In this document: in pieces, positions 10,583 to 20,197 of the stretch | Position numbering within the stretch: the stretch's first letter is position 1 | Layout of the letters: every line of letters begins with the position of its first letter | Translations under genes and position numbers: made by a program | NCBI RefSeq assembly: GCF_000828815.1 | Contig: NZ_AP014521.1 | Span: 218,001 to 282,000, forward strand | From: Candidatus Tachikawaea gelatinosa | GTDB lineage: Bacteria; Pseudomonadota; Gammaproteobacteria; Enterobacterales; Enterobacteriaceae | Direction of reading: 5' to 3' | Length of the DNA stretch: 64,000 nucleotides | Notes under the pieces: model-generated | Databases searched by the model: none | What the model was told of the DNA's origin: nothing | What the model saw: only the letters and a program-made list of their open reading frames with translations

Positions 10583-11659
10583 TTAATATATTTTTAAGCT
10601 TAATAAACCAACAATAAAACAAATAAAAGAAAAAATCCAAAAACGAATGATAATAAATGGTTCTGAATAACCTTTTAATTCATAATGGTGATGAATAGGT
10701 GCCATTTTAAATATTCTTTTTTTCCTCAATTTAAAAGATATTATTTGTAACATAACTGATAAAGATTCTATTACAAAAATTCCTCCTATAATTAATAATA
10801 AAAGTTCCTGGTGCAATAAAATAGATAATATACCTATAGTTCCTCCTAAAGCTAATGATCCTACGTCTCCCATAAATAACTTTGCTGGATATTTATTAAA
10901 CCATAAGAAACTCATTCCTGCTCCAATAATAGATGCACAAAAAATTATAAATTCATTAGAATAATATAAATAATAAAAATTAAAATGTTTAGAAAGAACA
11001 ATATCTCCAGAAATAAAAGAGACTATAGTTAATGTTATACAAACAAAAATAATTGGTAAAATAACTAGTCCATCTAGACCGTCAGTTAAATTTACAGAAT
11101 TACTAGTTCCAGTAATTACAAAATAAGATATTAATATAAAAAATATACCTATATCTAAAGTATAATTTTTGTAAAAAGTTGGAATAATAATTTGTGTAAT
11201 ATTTTTATTATCGAATAAATATAATAGAATAACTATAATCAAAGCAATAAGTGATTGCCAAAAATATTTCCAAAAAATTGTTAAACCATTTGTATGTTGA
11301 TGAAAAATTTTTTTATAATCATCAATAAATCCAATAATTCCATAGCTAACAAATAAAAAAAGAACATACCAAATATACTTATTACATAAATCTGTCCATA
11401 TTAAAACAGAAAAAATAGTGGTAACTAAAATAATTATCCCCCCCATTGTTGGGGTATTGTTTTTTAATAAATGAGATTTAGGACCATTTTTTCGAATAAT
11501 TTGATTAATTTGTAATTTTTTTAAAAACTTGATAAAAGAAGGTGTTAATATAAATGAAATAATTAAAGTGGTTAAAAAACTCACAATTGCACGAAATTTG
11601 ATAGATATAAAATAATCAGAAAACAATGTTGAATATTTTTTTACTAACCATATAAACAT
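10583..11659 (-). CDS. mraY: Phospho-N-acetylmuramoyl-pentapeptide transferase MraY
   Basis: MraY is an integral inner-membrane enzyme that transfers phospho-MurNAc-pentapeptide to undecaprenyl phosphate, forming lipid I. The 358-residue protein has about ten transmembrane segments. The catalytic acidic residues are visible in GFIDDYKKI (about 109-117), NLTDGLDGL (about 190-198) and LFMGDVGSLALGG. The cytoplasmic MAPIHHHYE motif is in the last third. The start MFIWLV matches E. coli MLVWLA, so the ATG at 11659 is sound. As a result the first 44 bases of mraY overlap the end of murF in a different frame. Confidence 0.98.
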   Translation of the reverse strand: MFIWLVKKYSTLFSDYFISIKFRAIVSFLTTLIISFILTPSFIKFLKKLQINQIIRKNGPKSHLLKNNTPTMGGIIILVTTIFSVLIWTDLCNKYIWYVLFLFVSYGIIGFIDDYKKIFHQHTNGLTIFWKYFWQSLIALIIVILLYLFDNKNITQIIIPTFYKNYTLDIGIFFILISYFVITGTSNSVNLTDGLDGLVILPIIFVCITLTIVSFISGDIVLSKHFNFYYLYYSNEFIIFCASIIGAGMSFLWFNKYPAKLFMGDVGSLALGGTIGILSILLHQELLLLIIGGIFVIESLSVMLQIISFKLRKKRIFKMAPIHHHYELKGYSEPFIIIRFWIFSFICFIVGLLSLKIY

Positions 11660-13013
11660 TTTTATATTCCTGTAGTTTATTTATAATTTCTTCCATGTGA
11701 GATTTTCTTGAACCTTTAATTAAAATTGTTGTTTCTTGATTTTTTTCTAAAATATATATTAATTTTTTAAAAATTTTTTCTTTACTTGTACAATACTCAT
11801 TATTAGTATTTGTAATATACTTTCCATATATTCCAGTACTAATTATTTTATGAATCTTTGATTTTCTTAAAAGATCAGATATTTTAGAATAAATATTTTT
11901 AGTAAATTTTCCTAATTCAAAAATATCTCCAATTACGATAACTTGATACCCTGAACATCTAGATAAAAAATCAATTGCTGCTTTAAAAGAACCATAATTT
12001 GCGTTATATGTATCATCTATTAATAATTGGTTATATGATAATTGAATTGGAAAAAGACGACCAGGTAGATAACGTATTTTTTTTATACCTTGTTGAACAT
12101 CTAATAAAGATAATCCTATAGATATAATTACTGCAGTTGTAGCAACTGTATTAATAATATTATATATACCTAAATTTGGTAAAAATATGTTAATTTTTCC
12201 TTTTGGTGTATGTACAGTAAAATTACTATTTTTAACATTTATTTTTATATTACTTGCCCAAAAACTAATTTTTTTTTTGAGATGTAGAGAAAAAAAAATA
12301 ATATTTTTTTCTTTTAATTGATTTTTCCAGATTTTTAAATATTTAATATTAGAATTAATAATAGCTGTTCCTTTTTTTTTTAATCCAAGAATTAGTTTTC
12401 CTTTTTCTTTTGCAATTCCTTTTAAGGATTTAAACCCATGTAGATGAGCAGCTTCAATATTATTAATTAATATCACATCTGCAGGGAAAAATAATTTTGT
12501 GGATTTATAAATTTCGCCTAATTTATTTGCACCTATTTCAATCACTATATATTTATGTTTTTTTTTTAATTTTAATAAAGTTAATGATATACCGATATAA
12601 TTATTAAAATTTTTTTCAGTATAAAGAATATTATCTCGTTTTTTTAAAATGGCAACAATCATTTCTTTAATAGAAGTTTTTCCAGAAGATCCAGTAATAG
12701 CAATTACTTTTGCTTGAGATTGCTTTCTAAACCAGTGAGCAATTTTTCCAAGTGCTATGTAAGTATCATAAACAATAATTTGTGGTATTGAACAATTTTT
12801 TATTTCTTTATGAACTAGTATTGCATTTACTTGTTTCAAAAACATATTATTAATGAACGTATGAGCGTCAAAATTTTTTCCAACTAATGCAATAAATAAA
12901 CTGTTTCTTACTATTTTTCTAGTATCTGTTATAATATTATCTAGTACTAAATTTTTTCCAATTAATTTACCATAAGTCACAGTAGATAAAGCTTTTAAAG
13001 AAAAAGAAGTCAT
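11616..13013 (-). CDS. murF: UDP-MurNAc-tripeptide--D-alanyl-D-alanine ligase MurF
   Basis: MurF adds the D-Ala-D-Ala dipeptide (made here by DdlA) to UDP-MurNAc-tripeptide, completing the pentapeptide precursor. The 465 residues exceed the E. coli length (about 452). The ATP loop ITGSSGKTSIKEM is at about 107-119, DDTYNANYGSFKAA in the central domain, and IGDIFELGKF and ILIKGSRKSHMEEII in the C-terminal domain. Beyond HMEEIINKLQEY, where E. coli MurF ends a few residues later, this protein carries about 15 extra residues reading into mraY. This suggests loss of the original stop codon. The start overlaps the end of murE by 4 bases. Confidence 0.97.
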   Translation of the reverse strand: MTSFSLKALSTVTYGKLIGKNLVLDNIITDTRKIVRNSLFIALVGKNFDAHTFINNMFLKQVNAILVHKEIKNCSIPQIIVYDTYIALGKIAHWFRKQSQAKVIAITGSSGKTSIKEMIVAILKKRDNILYTEKNFNNYIGISLTLLKLKKKHKYIVIEIGANKLGEIYKSTKLFFPADVILINNIEAAHLHGFKSLKGIAKEKGKLILGLKKKGTAIINSNIKYLKIWKNQLKEKNIIFFSLHLKKKISFWASNIKINVKNSNFTVHTPKGKINIFLPNLGIYNIINTVATTAVIISIGLSLLDVQQGIKKIRYLPGRLFPIQLSYNQLLIDDTYNANYGSFKAAIDFLSRCSGYQVIVIGDIFELGKFTKNIYSKISDLLRKSKIHKIISTGIYGKYITNTNNEYCTSKEKIFKKLIYILEKNQETTILIKGSRKSHMEEIINKLQEYKNVYMVSKKIFNIVF

Positions 13014-14502
13014 TGTTTTATTCCTAAAATGTTTTGAACAATTATTAAATCTGAATAATCAACATATTTGTTATTAATTATTTGATAATTTTCATGTCCT
13101 TTTCCAGCTATAAGAATAATATCTTCTTTTTTTGCAGAAAAAATAGCATATTTAATTGCATTTTTCCTATCAAAAATAATTGATATTTTTTTAAAAATTT
13201 TTATTTCGCTGATAATATCATTTACAATATCAATTGATTTTTCTCTTCTCGGGTTATCATCAGTTATTATTATTTTGTCAGAAAATTTTTCTGCTATTAT
13301 ACCCATGATAGCTCTTTTTTCTTTATCACGTTCTCCACCACATCCAAAAACACACCAAATTTTTCCTTTACAAATATCTTTTAAATTTTTTAATACTTTT
13401 TCTAACGCTTTAGGATTATGTGCATAATCTACTATAACGGTAGGCTTATTTAATAATTGAAACTTTTGCATTCTTCCTAAAGGTAATTTTAGTTGCTTAG
13501 TATAAATAAGCAATTTTTTTAATGGAAAACCTATAACTAATAAAGTAGTAAGAGCAAGAACTATGTTAGTTATATTAAATGTTCCAAACAATTTACTTTT
13601 TATAGTGCCTGGACCCCAACTAGAATTAAAATTAATATCAGTACTATTTTTTTTAATTTTTATTGAAAGAACTGTCAGAAATCTTTTATTAAGAATAGGA
13701 TTCAATTGTTTATTTATATATACACTGACTGCTTCAGGTATTTTTTTAAGCCATTTTCTTCCTATTTCATCATCTGCGTTAATTATTTTATGTTGAACGG
13801 TATGTCGAGAAAACAATAACCATTTAGCTGCTTCATAATTTTTTATATTTTTATGATAGTCAAGATGTTCGTGAGTTAAATTACTAAAAACAGCAGCTAA
13901 AAAATTTAAAGATAATACTCTATGTTGTATTAAACCATGTGAAGAAACTTCCATTACTACATTTTTTACTTTTTTCTTTAAGAAGTAATGTAAAAATTTT
14001 TGTATATCTATTGCAGAATCTGTAGTATTTTTTGAAGTTAATATTTTATGATTATATATCCCGTTTCCTATAGTACTAATTATTGCAGTTTTTTCATTTA
14101 TTAAATACATCCATTGAGCTATTAAATACGTAATAGTGGTCTTTCCATTAGTTCCTGTAATACCAATAACTCTTAAGTTTCTATCCGGATAGTTATAATA
14201 CATTTTAGATAAAACAGATAATTTTTTTTTTAAATTAGTTACATAGATAATTGGGACAAAGCAATTTTTATTTTGTAAATAATTGCAGTTATTAAGTTTT
14301 TTTTTTCTGCGATTACTGCAACCGCACCATTTTTTATAGCTTCTGAAATATAATTACGTCCATCATTTATTTCTCCTAGAATTGCTAAAAATAAATTACC
14401 TGGTCGAACATTTCTACTATCTGTTTCTAAACGATTAAAGCTAATATCTGGTGCAGATATTTTTAAAGGGAGAAGAAATTGTTGAAGATTATAGTTTTTC
14501 AT
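13010..14502 (-). CDS. murE: UDP-MurNAc-L-Ala-D-Glu--meso-diaminopimelate ligase MurE, frameshifted at a poly(A) tract
   Basis: MurE adds meso-diaminopimelate to the peptidoglycan precursor. The gene reads as two frames. Codons from the ATG at 14502 give the N-terminal domain (MKNYNLQQFLLPLKIS to VAVIAEKK). The frame breaks at a run of ten A in the coding strand (T-run 14297-14306). One extra A gives an uninterrupted continuation, LNNCNYLQNKNCFVPIIYV then NLKKKLSVLSKMYYNYP, which aligns with the E. coli GVPVIYLSQLNERLSAL region. The rest is intact: GITGTNGKTTITYL loop, HEHLDYH, SSWGPG, and the meso-DAP specificity motif DDNPR. The repaired protein would be 497 residues against about 495 in E. 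coli. Because MurE is indispensable for a cell that keeps all other mur genes, I infer that it still works through RNA polymerase slippage. A homopolymer sequencing error is the alternative. Confidence 0.9.
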
Positions 14503-14526
14503 ATGTTTTTTATAAAAGTTATTTTT

Positions 14527-16233
14527 TTAAAAAATATCTGGTTTAATGTTTAATATTTCTAATGATCTTTGCATTATTTGTCCAAATATTGGTGCAGATA
14601 CTAATCCTCCATAATATTTTTCAGACGTTGGTTCATCTATAACAATTGCTAAAGCAAGGTAAGGATTACTAACAGGAGCTACACCAGCTGCATAAGCAAT
14701 ATATTTATTAACATAACGTTTCTTTTTATTTATTTTTTTAACTGTACCTGTTTTTATGGCGATTCTATAATCTTTAGTTGCAGCTTGAAATCCACTTCCT
14801 CCGGGTAAAGAAACTTTTTCCATCATCTTAAGTACAATATCCACATATTTTTGTGGGAAAACTTGTTTTCCCAAAACTTGGTGATTTACTTTAATAATAG
14901 AAAGAGGTTTAAAACACCCATGGTTTCCAATAATTGAAAAAGTTTGTGCAAGTTGTAATGGTGTTAGCATTAATCCATATCCAAAAGAAAATGTTGCTAT
15001 TTCTAGCTTAGACCATTTTTTTTTATTAATTGGATTAAATCCTTTATTTTCACCAATCATTCCTATATTAGTTATTTTACCGATACCAAATTTAGAATAT
15101 GTGTCTATTACTTTTGAAATAGGCATTTTTAATGCTATTTTTGAAATAGCAACATTACTTGATTTTTTTAATATATCAATAATATTTAATTGTTGATATG
15201 TTTTCACATCTTTAATGGTATGCTTTCCTATGTTAAAAGGTAAAGTATTAATAATACTATTTTCTTTAATTGTGCCTTGTTGTAAAGCAGCCATTATAAC
15301 AATAGGTTTAATCGTTGAACCAGGCTCAAAAATATCTGTAATAGCACGATTTCTAATCGCATCTTTTTTTGCTTCATTTATATTATTAGGATTATAAGAC
15401 GGAATATTTGCCATTGCTAAAATTTCTCCAGTATCTATTTTAATTAATACTGCAGATCCAGATTTTGCTTTACTAGAAGAAATAGCCATATCTAATTTTT
15501 CATACATAATTTTTTGTAAATTTTGATCAATACTTAATTGTATATCTTGAGATGGTATATTTTTTGTTAAAATTTTCTCTTCAAAAACTTGGTTATATGG
15601 ATCTTTATAAACAATTTTTTTTCCATGTTTTCCAGATAAAAGTGTATTTAAGCTTTTTTCTATACCTTCTAATCCTTGTCCATTATCATCAGCAAAACCA
15701 ACAACATGTGAAGTAATCTTATTATATGGATAATAACGTCTTGATTTTTCTTGTATTTTTATACCTAGTATATTTAGTTTTTTAATAGCTATAGATGTTT
15801 TTTTATTAATATCTTTTTTTAAGTAAAAAAAACGTTTATTCCTATGTTTATAAATTAAATTTAATAATTCAGATAACGGTAAATTTATTATATAAGATAA
15901 TTTTTTTATTTTTTGATCATTTTTAATATCATTATATTTTAATAAAAATTTTGGATCAGCAAAAATATTATATACTTGAAAAGTAATTGCAAGTAAATTA
16001 TTATTTCTGTCTATAATATTTCCACGTCTTGTAGATATCAACTGAATTCTTGATGATCGAATATTTGATTGATGTATTAAAAATTCAAAATCATGAATCT
16101 GAACCCAAGTTAATCTCAATAATAAAGCGATTATTATGCATATAACAAAACTATATATTAATAATGCTCTTTTTTTTTTTGCAGCGAAAGTATCTTTTTT
16201 CTTAATGTTTTTTACATAAGGAAAAAAAATCAT
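14527..16233 (-). CDS. ftsI: Septal peptidoglycan transpeptidase FtsI (PBP3)
   Basis: FtsI is the class B penicillin-binding protein that cross-links septal peptidoglycan with FtsW. The 568 residues show one N-terminal transmembrane helix (about 24-43, ALLIYSFVICIIIALLLRLTW). The dimerisation-domain motif STRRGNIIDRNNNLLA follows. The transpeptidase domain has the active-site serine in EPGSTIKP, the second motif KSSNVA, and the third motif IKTGT. The N-terminal helix stays as an uncleaved anchor. The gene sits between ftsL and murE and keeps the cluster order. Confidence 0.98.
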   Translation of the reverse strand: MIFFPYVKNIKKKDTFAAKKKRALLIYSFVICIIIALLLRLTWVQIHDFEFLIHQSNIRSSRIQLISTRRGNIIDRNNNLLAITFQVYNIFADPKFLLKYNDIKNDQKIKKLSYIINLPLSELLNLIYKHRNKRFFYLKKDINKKTSIAIKKLNILGIKIQEKSRRYYPYNKITSHVVGFADDNGQGLEGIEKSLNTLLSGKHGKKIVYKDPYNQVFEEKILTKNIPSQDIQLSIDQNLQKIMYEKLDMAISSSKAKSGSAVLIKIDTGEILAMANIPSYNPNNINEAKKDAIRNRAITDIFEPGSTIKPIVIMAALQQGTIKENSIINTLPFNIGKHTIKDVKTYQQLNIIDILKKSSNVAISKIALKMPISKVIDTYSKFGIGKITNIGMIGENKGFNPINKKKWSKLEIATFSFGYGLMLTPLQLAQTFSIIGNHGCFKPLSIIKVNHQVLGKQVFPQKYVDIVLKMMEKVSLPGGSGFQAATKDYRIAIKTGTVKKINKKKRYVNKYIAYAAGVAPVSNPYLALAIVIDEPTSEKYYGGLVSAPIFGQIMQRSLEILNIKPDIF

Positions 16234-16238
16234 GTTTT

Positions 16239-16532
16239 TTATGAATCTAAAGAAATATAACGTTTTTTTACGAGAATCTTATGGCTTTCTGCATATTCTT
16301 GTTTTATTTGATTATATTCTACAACTAAATTACTCCATTCACTTAATGTTTTTTTGTTTCTTGTGATGAGTTTATCAATTTCTTTGTTAAGTTTTCTTGT
16401 TTTATATGTAATATCAATTACATATAATGCAGAAACAAGACTAATAAATAACAATATTAATGAAAACTTATTAGAACAAATAAAATCAGTAATAATACTT
16501 TTTGATAAACTATTTTTTTTATGTTTTTTCAT
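16239..16532 (-). CDS. ftsL: Cell division protein FtsL
   Basis: A short bitopic division protein of 97 residues: Lys-rich cytoplasmic tail, one transmembrane helix (about 21-43, FSLILLFISLVSALYVIDIT), then a predicted periplasmic coiled coil (TRKLNKEIDKLITRNKKTLSEW). Assignment rests on this architecture and on position between rsmH and ftsI. Sequence conservation in FtsL is always low. E. coli FtsL is about 121 residues, so this one is trimmed. In E. coli it forms a complex with FtsB and FtsQ. FtsQ is absent from its usual place here. The start overlaps the rsmH stop by 4 bases. Confidence 0.93.
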   Translation of the reverse strand: MKKHKKNSLSKSIITDFICSNKFSLILLFISLVSALYVIDITYKTRKLNKEIDKLITRNKKTLSEWSNLVVEYNQIKQEYAESHKILVKKRYISLDS

Positions 16533-17470
16533 TTTTTTAATTTTTCTGCGATACGTAAAATTGCACTTCTCGAACGTGGATTGTTTGCAATTTCTTGTTT
16601 AGAAGGTTTAATTTTCGGTAATATTTTAAAGTTTTTTTCTAATGATATTAACTGTTTTGAATATAATGGAATATTTTTAGGAATATTAACAATATTATTT
16701 TTTTCTAAAATTATTTCTTTTATTATACGAGTCTCTAATGAATGAAAACTAATTATTACAAGTCTGCCATAAGGAGCTAATATTGCACTTGTTTTTTTTA
16801 ATGCTGTTTTTAATTCATTAAGTTCATTATTGACCCAAATTCGAATGGCTTGAAATGTACGAGTAGCAGGATGTCTTAATAGCTTTTTATTAAAACGTAT
16901 ACTTTTAATAACAATATTTGTTAATTCCTTTGTAGTAGAGATAGTATTTTTTTGGTTATATAAAAAAATTTCACGTGCAATTTTTTTAGCAAACTTTTCT
17001 TCTCCATATGTTTTTAAAATCCAACAAATCTCTTCTTCTTTAGCATATTTTAATTTTTCTTTAGCAGATAACCCATAAGATGGATTCATTCTCATATCTA
17101 AATTGCCGTTATTTAAAAATGAAAAACCTCTTAATGGATCATCTACTTGCATGGATGACATTCCTAAATCAAAAAGAATACCATTAATCTTTCCATGTAG
17201 TTTTCTTTTTAATAAATAATTTTCTATAGAAGAAAATTGTCCATGAATAATACTAAAACGAGAATCTTTTATAGTTCTAGAAAAATCAATTGAGTAAGGA
17301 TCACAGTCAATTGCAATAAGTTTACCTTTTTTGCCTAAACAAGAAAGAATTGCTTTAGAATGTCCACCCATTCCAAATGTTGCATCAACATAAAAACCAT
17401 CATTTTTTATATTTAATGCAGTAATAGATTCTTGTAATAGAACAGGAATATGTTGAATTTTTTTTTCCAT
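16529..17470 (-). CDS. rsmH: 16S rRNA m4C1402 methyltransferase RsmH (MraW)
   Basis: RsmH N4-methylates C1402 of 16S rRNA in the decoding centre, using S-adenosylmethionine. The 313 residues equal the E. coli length. The SAM-binding motif DATFGMGGHSKAIL is at about 29-42. GILFDLGMSSMQVDDPLRGFSF carries the conserved DLG core, RHPATRTFQAIRIWVN lies in the central region, and ISFHSLETRI near the end. The C-terminus keeps NNPRSRSAILRIAE. It is the first gene of the division cluster in transcription order, because mraZ, normally upstream, is absent. Confidence 0.98.
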   Translation of the reverse strand: MEKKIQHIPVLLQESITALNIKNDGFYVDATFGMGGHSKAILSCLGKKGKLIAIDCDPYSIDFSRTIKDSRFSIIHGQFSSIENYLLKRKLHGKINGILFDLGMSSMQVDDPLRGFSFLNNGNLDMRMNPSYGLSAKEKLKYAKEEEICWILKTYGEEKFAKKIAREIFLYNQKNTISTTKELTNIVIKSIRFNKKLLRHPATRTFQAIRIWVNNELNELKTALKKTSAILAPYGRLVIISFHSLETRIIKEIILEKNNIVNIPKNIPLYSKQLISLEKNFKILPKIKPSKQEIANNPRSRSAILRIAEKLKK

Positions 17471-17638
17471 TTTTTTTTAGATTATTAATTCAAACGTAAT
17501 ATGATTAGTTGTTAAAAAATTACAAAAAATTCGTTTTTTAATAAACTATCACATAATTGATTTTTTTTAAATCATATTTTTTACTTATATGAATAGCTGC
17601 CTACATATTTTAATAATTATTTTGTTCAATACATACTT

Positions 17639-18136
17639 TCATAATTGACGTATAGTGCGGCTACCACGAGAAATACCAACGATTCCAGAACGAACAACTT
17701 CTATAATTTCTGATACACTATGTAATATAGCAAGAAAAGCGTTTAGCTTATCACTTTTGCCAATTAATTGAATTGTATATAAAGAAGGCGTAACATCAAT
17801 AATATTACCTCTAAAAATATCAATGTTGCGTTTTATTTCTTCACGTTTATCAGGTAAAGCTTGTACTTTAATTAATATTAATTCACGCTCTATATAAGCG
17901 CCTTGTCTTAATTCACTAACACGTAAAACATTAATTAATTTATGTAATTGTTTCTCAATTTGTTCTAAAATTTGTTCATTACCAACAGTATGAATTGTCA
18001 TTCGTGATAAAGAGGGATCATCAGTAGGTGCTACTGTTAAACTTTCTATATTATAACCACGCTGAGAAAACAATCCAATAACACGAGATAAAACTCCAGA
18101 TTCATTTTCTAAAAGTACTGATAAAATACGACGCAT
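17639..18136 (-). CDS. ilvH: Acetolactate synthase III small (regulatory) subunit IlvH
   Basis: IlvH is the ACT-domain regulatory subunit that stabilises IlvI and, in E. coli, confers valine feedback inhibition. The 165 residues begin [33 protein letters not shown], the first ACT domain with the ligand-binding loop, and continue with a second ACT-like half. It lies 2 bases downstream of ilvI on the same strand, clearly one operon. Keeping the regulatory subunit is consistent with a working branched-chain amino-acid route for host provisioning. Confidence 0.97.
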   Translation of the reverse strand: MRRILSVLLENESGVLSRVIGLFSQRGYNIESLTVAPTDDPSLSRMTIHTVGNEQILEQIEKQLHKLINVLRVSELRQGAYIERELILIKVQALPDKREEIKRNIDIFRGNIIDVTPSLYTIQLIGKSDKLNAFLAILHSVSEIIEVVRSGIVGISRGSRTIRQL

Positions 18137-18138
18137 AA

Positions 18139-19857
18139 TTAAGTTTTCTCCATTTTATTTAACCACATTTCATTCATACCTCCATTACGAATTTGCATTG
18201 GATAAACGTTCTCTTCATGATCAATAATAATGTCAACAAACACTAAATGACCATCTTGTAATTTTTTTAATGCAAAAATTAATTTTTTTTCTAAATCATT
18301 TGGATTATTAATTAATATTCCAAAGTGACCATAAGCTTCTGCTAGCTTAACAAAATTAGGTAAAGAATGCATATAAGATTGAGAATAACGACTAGAATAA
18401 ACCATATCTTGCCATTGTTTTACCATACCTAAAAATTGATTGTTTAAATTAATAATCAAAATTGGTAAACGATATTGTAAAGCAGTAGATAATTCTTGAA
18501 TGTTCATCTGTATGCTACCATCACCTGTAACACAAATCACAGTTTTTTTTGGATATGCAATTTTAACTCCTAAAGCAGCTGGTAAACCAAAACCCATTGT
18601 TCCTAATCCTCCAGAATTAATCCAATGACGAGGTTTATTAAAAGAATAATAGAGCGCCGTAAACATCTGATGTTGTCCTACATCAGATGTGAGAAAAGCG
18701 TCACCATTAGTGAAATCACATATTTTTTCTATTACTAATTGTGGTTTTATTTTTTTGCTATTGCGAGAAAAATTTAAACATTTTCGTTTTTTCCAATTAT
18801 TAATAGATTTCCACCAATCGTTTAATGATAACAATAATATTTTGTTTTCTTTTAATAATTCCAACATTTTTTTTAAAATCTTTTTTGCGTCACCTACTAC
18901 AGGAATGTCTGCAATAACAGTTTTTGAAATAGATGAAGGATCTATGTCAATGTGAATTATACTAGCATTTGGACAATATTTTTTTAAATTATTAGTAGTA
19001 CGATCATCAAAACGCACTCCAATCCCCATAATTAAATCAGAATTATGCATAGCCATGTTAGCTTCATAAGTACCATGCATGCCTAACATCCCTAAATTTT
19101 GTGGATGTTTACCTTGTAGAACTCCTAATCCCATTAATGAATTTGTTACAGGAAGATTTAATTTTTCAACTAAACATCTTAGTTCAACATAACAATTTGA
19201 ATATGTCGCACCACCTCCTACATATACAACTGGTTTTCTAGCTTTTATTAAAGTTTGTAAAGCACGTTGAATTTGTCTTTGGTTTCCACGTATTATTGGA
19301 TTATATGAACGAAGATTAACTTTATCTGGCCAAAAATATGGACATTTATATTCTGAACGTAAAATATCCTTTGGAAGATCTACTACAACTGGCCCAGGTC
19401 TTCCTGTAGTAGCTAACCAAAATGCTTTTTTTAAAATTATAGCAATATCTTCTGTTTTTTTTACTAAAAAACTATGTTTTACTATTGGTCTTGAAATGCC
19501 AACCATATCACATTCCTGAAAAGCGTCAAATCCAATTAAAGAAGAAGCAACTTGTCCTGATAAGATAATTATTGGAATAGAATCCATATAAGCAGTAGCA
19601 ATTCCAGTAATAGAATTAGTAGCTCCTGGTCCAGAAGTAACTAAAACAACTCCTACTTCACCAGTTGCTCTAGCATATCCATCTGCCATATGTACTGCAC
19701 TTTGTTCATGACGTACTAATATATGTTGAATGTTTTTCGTTTTATGTAAAACGTCATAAATATCTAGTATCGACCCTCCTGGGTAACCAAAAACTTTTTT
19801 GATCCCTTGATCAATTAAAAATTGTACAATTATTTGAGCTCCTGATAACATGTTCAT
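18139..19857 (-). CDS. ilvI: Acetolactate synthase III large (catalytic) subunit IlvI
   Basis: IlvI is a thiamine-diphosphate and FAD enzyme that makes acetolactate and acetohydroxybutyrate, the first common step of valine, leucine and isoleucine synthesis. The 572 residues match E. coli (about 574). Visible features are the N-terminal [19 protein letters not shown], the catalytic glutamate in [15 protein letters not shown] (about 46-60), the FAD-domain [11 protein letters not shown], and the TPP motif GDGSIQMN through NLNN (about 431-460). An AGAGGAA ribosome-binding site precedes the ATG at 19857. It diverges from leuA, whose product uses the valine-branch ketoacid, so the two operons together supply leucine. 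Confidence 0.98.
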   Translation of the reverse strand: MNMLSGAQIIVQFLIDQGIKKVFGYPGGSILDIYDVLHKTKNIQHILVRHEQSAVHMADGYARATGEVGVVLVTSGPGATNSITGIATAYMDSIPIIILSGQVASSLIGFDAFQECDMVGISRPIVKHSFLVKKTEDIAIILKKAFWLATTGRPGPVVVDLPKDILRSEYKCPYFWPDKVNLRSYNPIIRGNQRQIQRALQTLIKARKPVVYVGGGATYSNCYVELRCLVEKLNLPVTNSLMGLGVLQGKHPQNLGMLGMHGTYEANMAMHNSDLIMGIGVRFDDRTTNNLKKYCPNASIIHIDIDPSSISKTVIADIPVVGDAKKILKKMLELLKENKILLLSLNDWWKSINNWKKRKCLNFSRNSKKIKPQLVIEKICDFTNGDAFLTSDVGQHQMFTALYYSFNKPRHWINSGGLGTMGFGLPAALGVKIAYPKKTVICVTGDGSIQMNIQELSTALQYRLPILIINLNNQFLGMVKQWQDMVYSSRYSQSYMHSLPNFVKLAEAYGHFGILINNPNDLEKKLIFALKKLQDGHLVFVDIIIDHEENVYPMQIRNGGMNEMWLNKMEKT

Positions 19858-20047
19858 TTTATTCCTCTAGAATTTATAATATTTAAAATTACGTTTAAAA
19901 TAAAAAAAACTATATAAGATAAAATTTTAATAAATACAAACTTAAATTTATTATATTTTTTTTTTTAAAAATATATTTTTTTTAATTTTAAAAATATTAA
20001 CAAATACTTACATACTAAATATTAATTTATATAAAATTATTAGTAGT

Positions 20048-20066
20048 AAAAACAAAAGTTGTTTTT
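20048..20066. repeat. Perfect inverted repeat upstream of the leuA promoter
   Basis: The arms AAAAACAA and TTGTTTTT, 8 bases each, flank a 3-base AAG centre. The right arm ends two bases before the candidate -35 box of leuA. It could be an operator or DNA-bending site, or a chance palindrome in AT-rich DNA. Confidence 0.4.
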
Positions 20067-20067
20067 G

Positions 20068-20096
20068 TTGACTTTTATTTAAAAATAATGTAGCTA
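20068..20096 (+). promoter_or_regulatory. Candidate sigma-70 promoter of leuABCD
   Basis: A good -35 element TTGACT (20068-20073) is followed after 17 bases by TAGCTA (20091-20096). A better-looking TATCAT at 20095-20100 would need an overlong 21-base spacer. Placement just upstream of the leader hairpin and leuA supports the call. The -10 is weak. Confidence 0.45.
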
Positions 20097-20128
20097 TCAT
20101 TTAATTTTTAGTGAAATAAATACATTTC

Positions 20129-20154
20129 AAAAACCCGCATACATGCGGGTTTTT
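20129..20154 (+). terminator. Rho-independent terminator hairpin in the leuA leader (attenuator-like)
   Basis: A strong stem pairs AAAAACCCGC with GCGGGTTTTT around an ATACAT loop, followed by A+T with many T. It is the most GC-rich hairpin in the window. It stands between the candidate promoter and leuA, 43 bases before the ATG, where the leu attenuator sits in E. coli and Salmonella. No leucine-codon leader peptide precedes it. No gene on the plus strand upstream needs terminating. Confidence 0.8.
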
Positions 20155-20197
20155 ATTTTCTTTCTCAAAAAGCTGCCATCATAGGATATAAACAAAA

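Larger units (their letters stand above)
19858..20197. promoter_or_regulatory. Divergent ilvI / leuA regulatory interval
   Basis: About 340 bases lie between the divergent ilvIH and leuABCD operons. leuO and the leuL leader gene, which stand near here in E. coli, are absent. The half next to ilvI is plain A+T with the ilvI ribosome-binding site. The leuA half contains an AT inverted repeat, a candidate promoter and a strong terminator hairpin, described separately. Confidence 0.7.

Noticed and set aside
20143-20184. A 13-codon frame (MRVFIFFLKKLPS) overlapping the leu terminator stem
   Set aside because: It contains only two separated Leu codons, starts inside the hairpin and has no ribosome-binding site, so it cannot act as a leuL-type leader.
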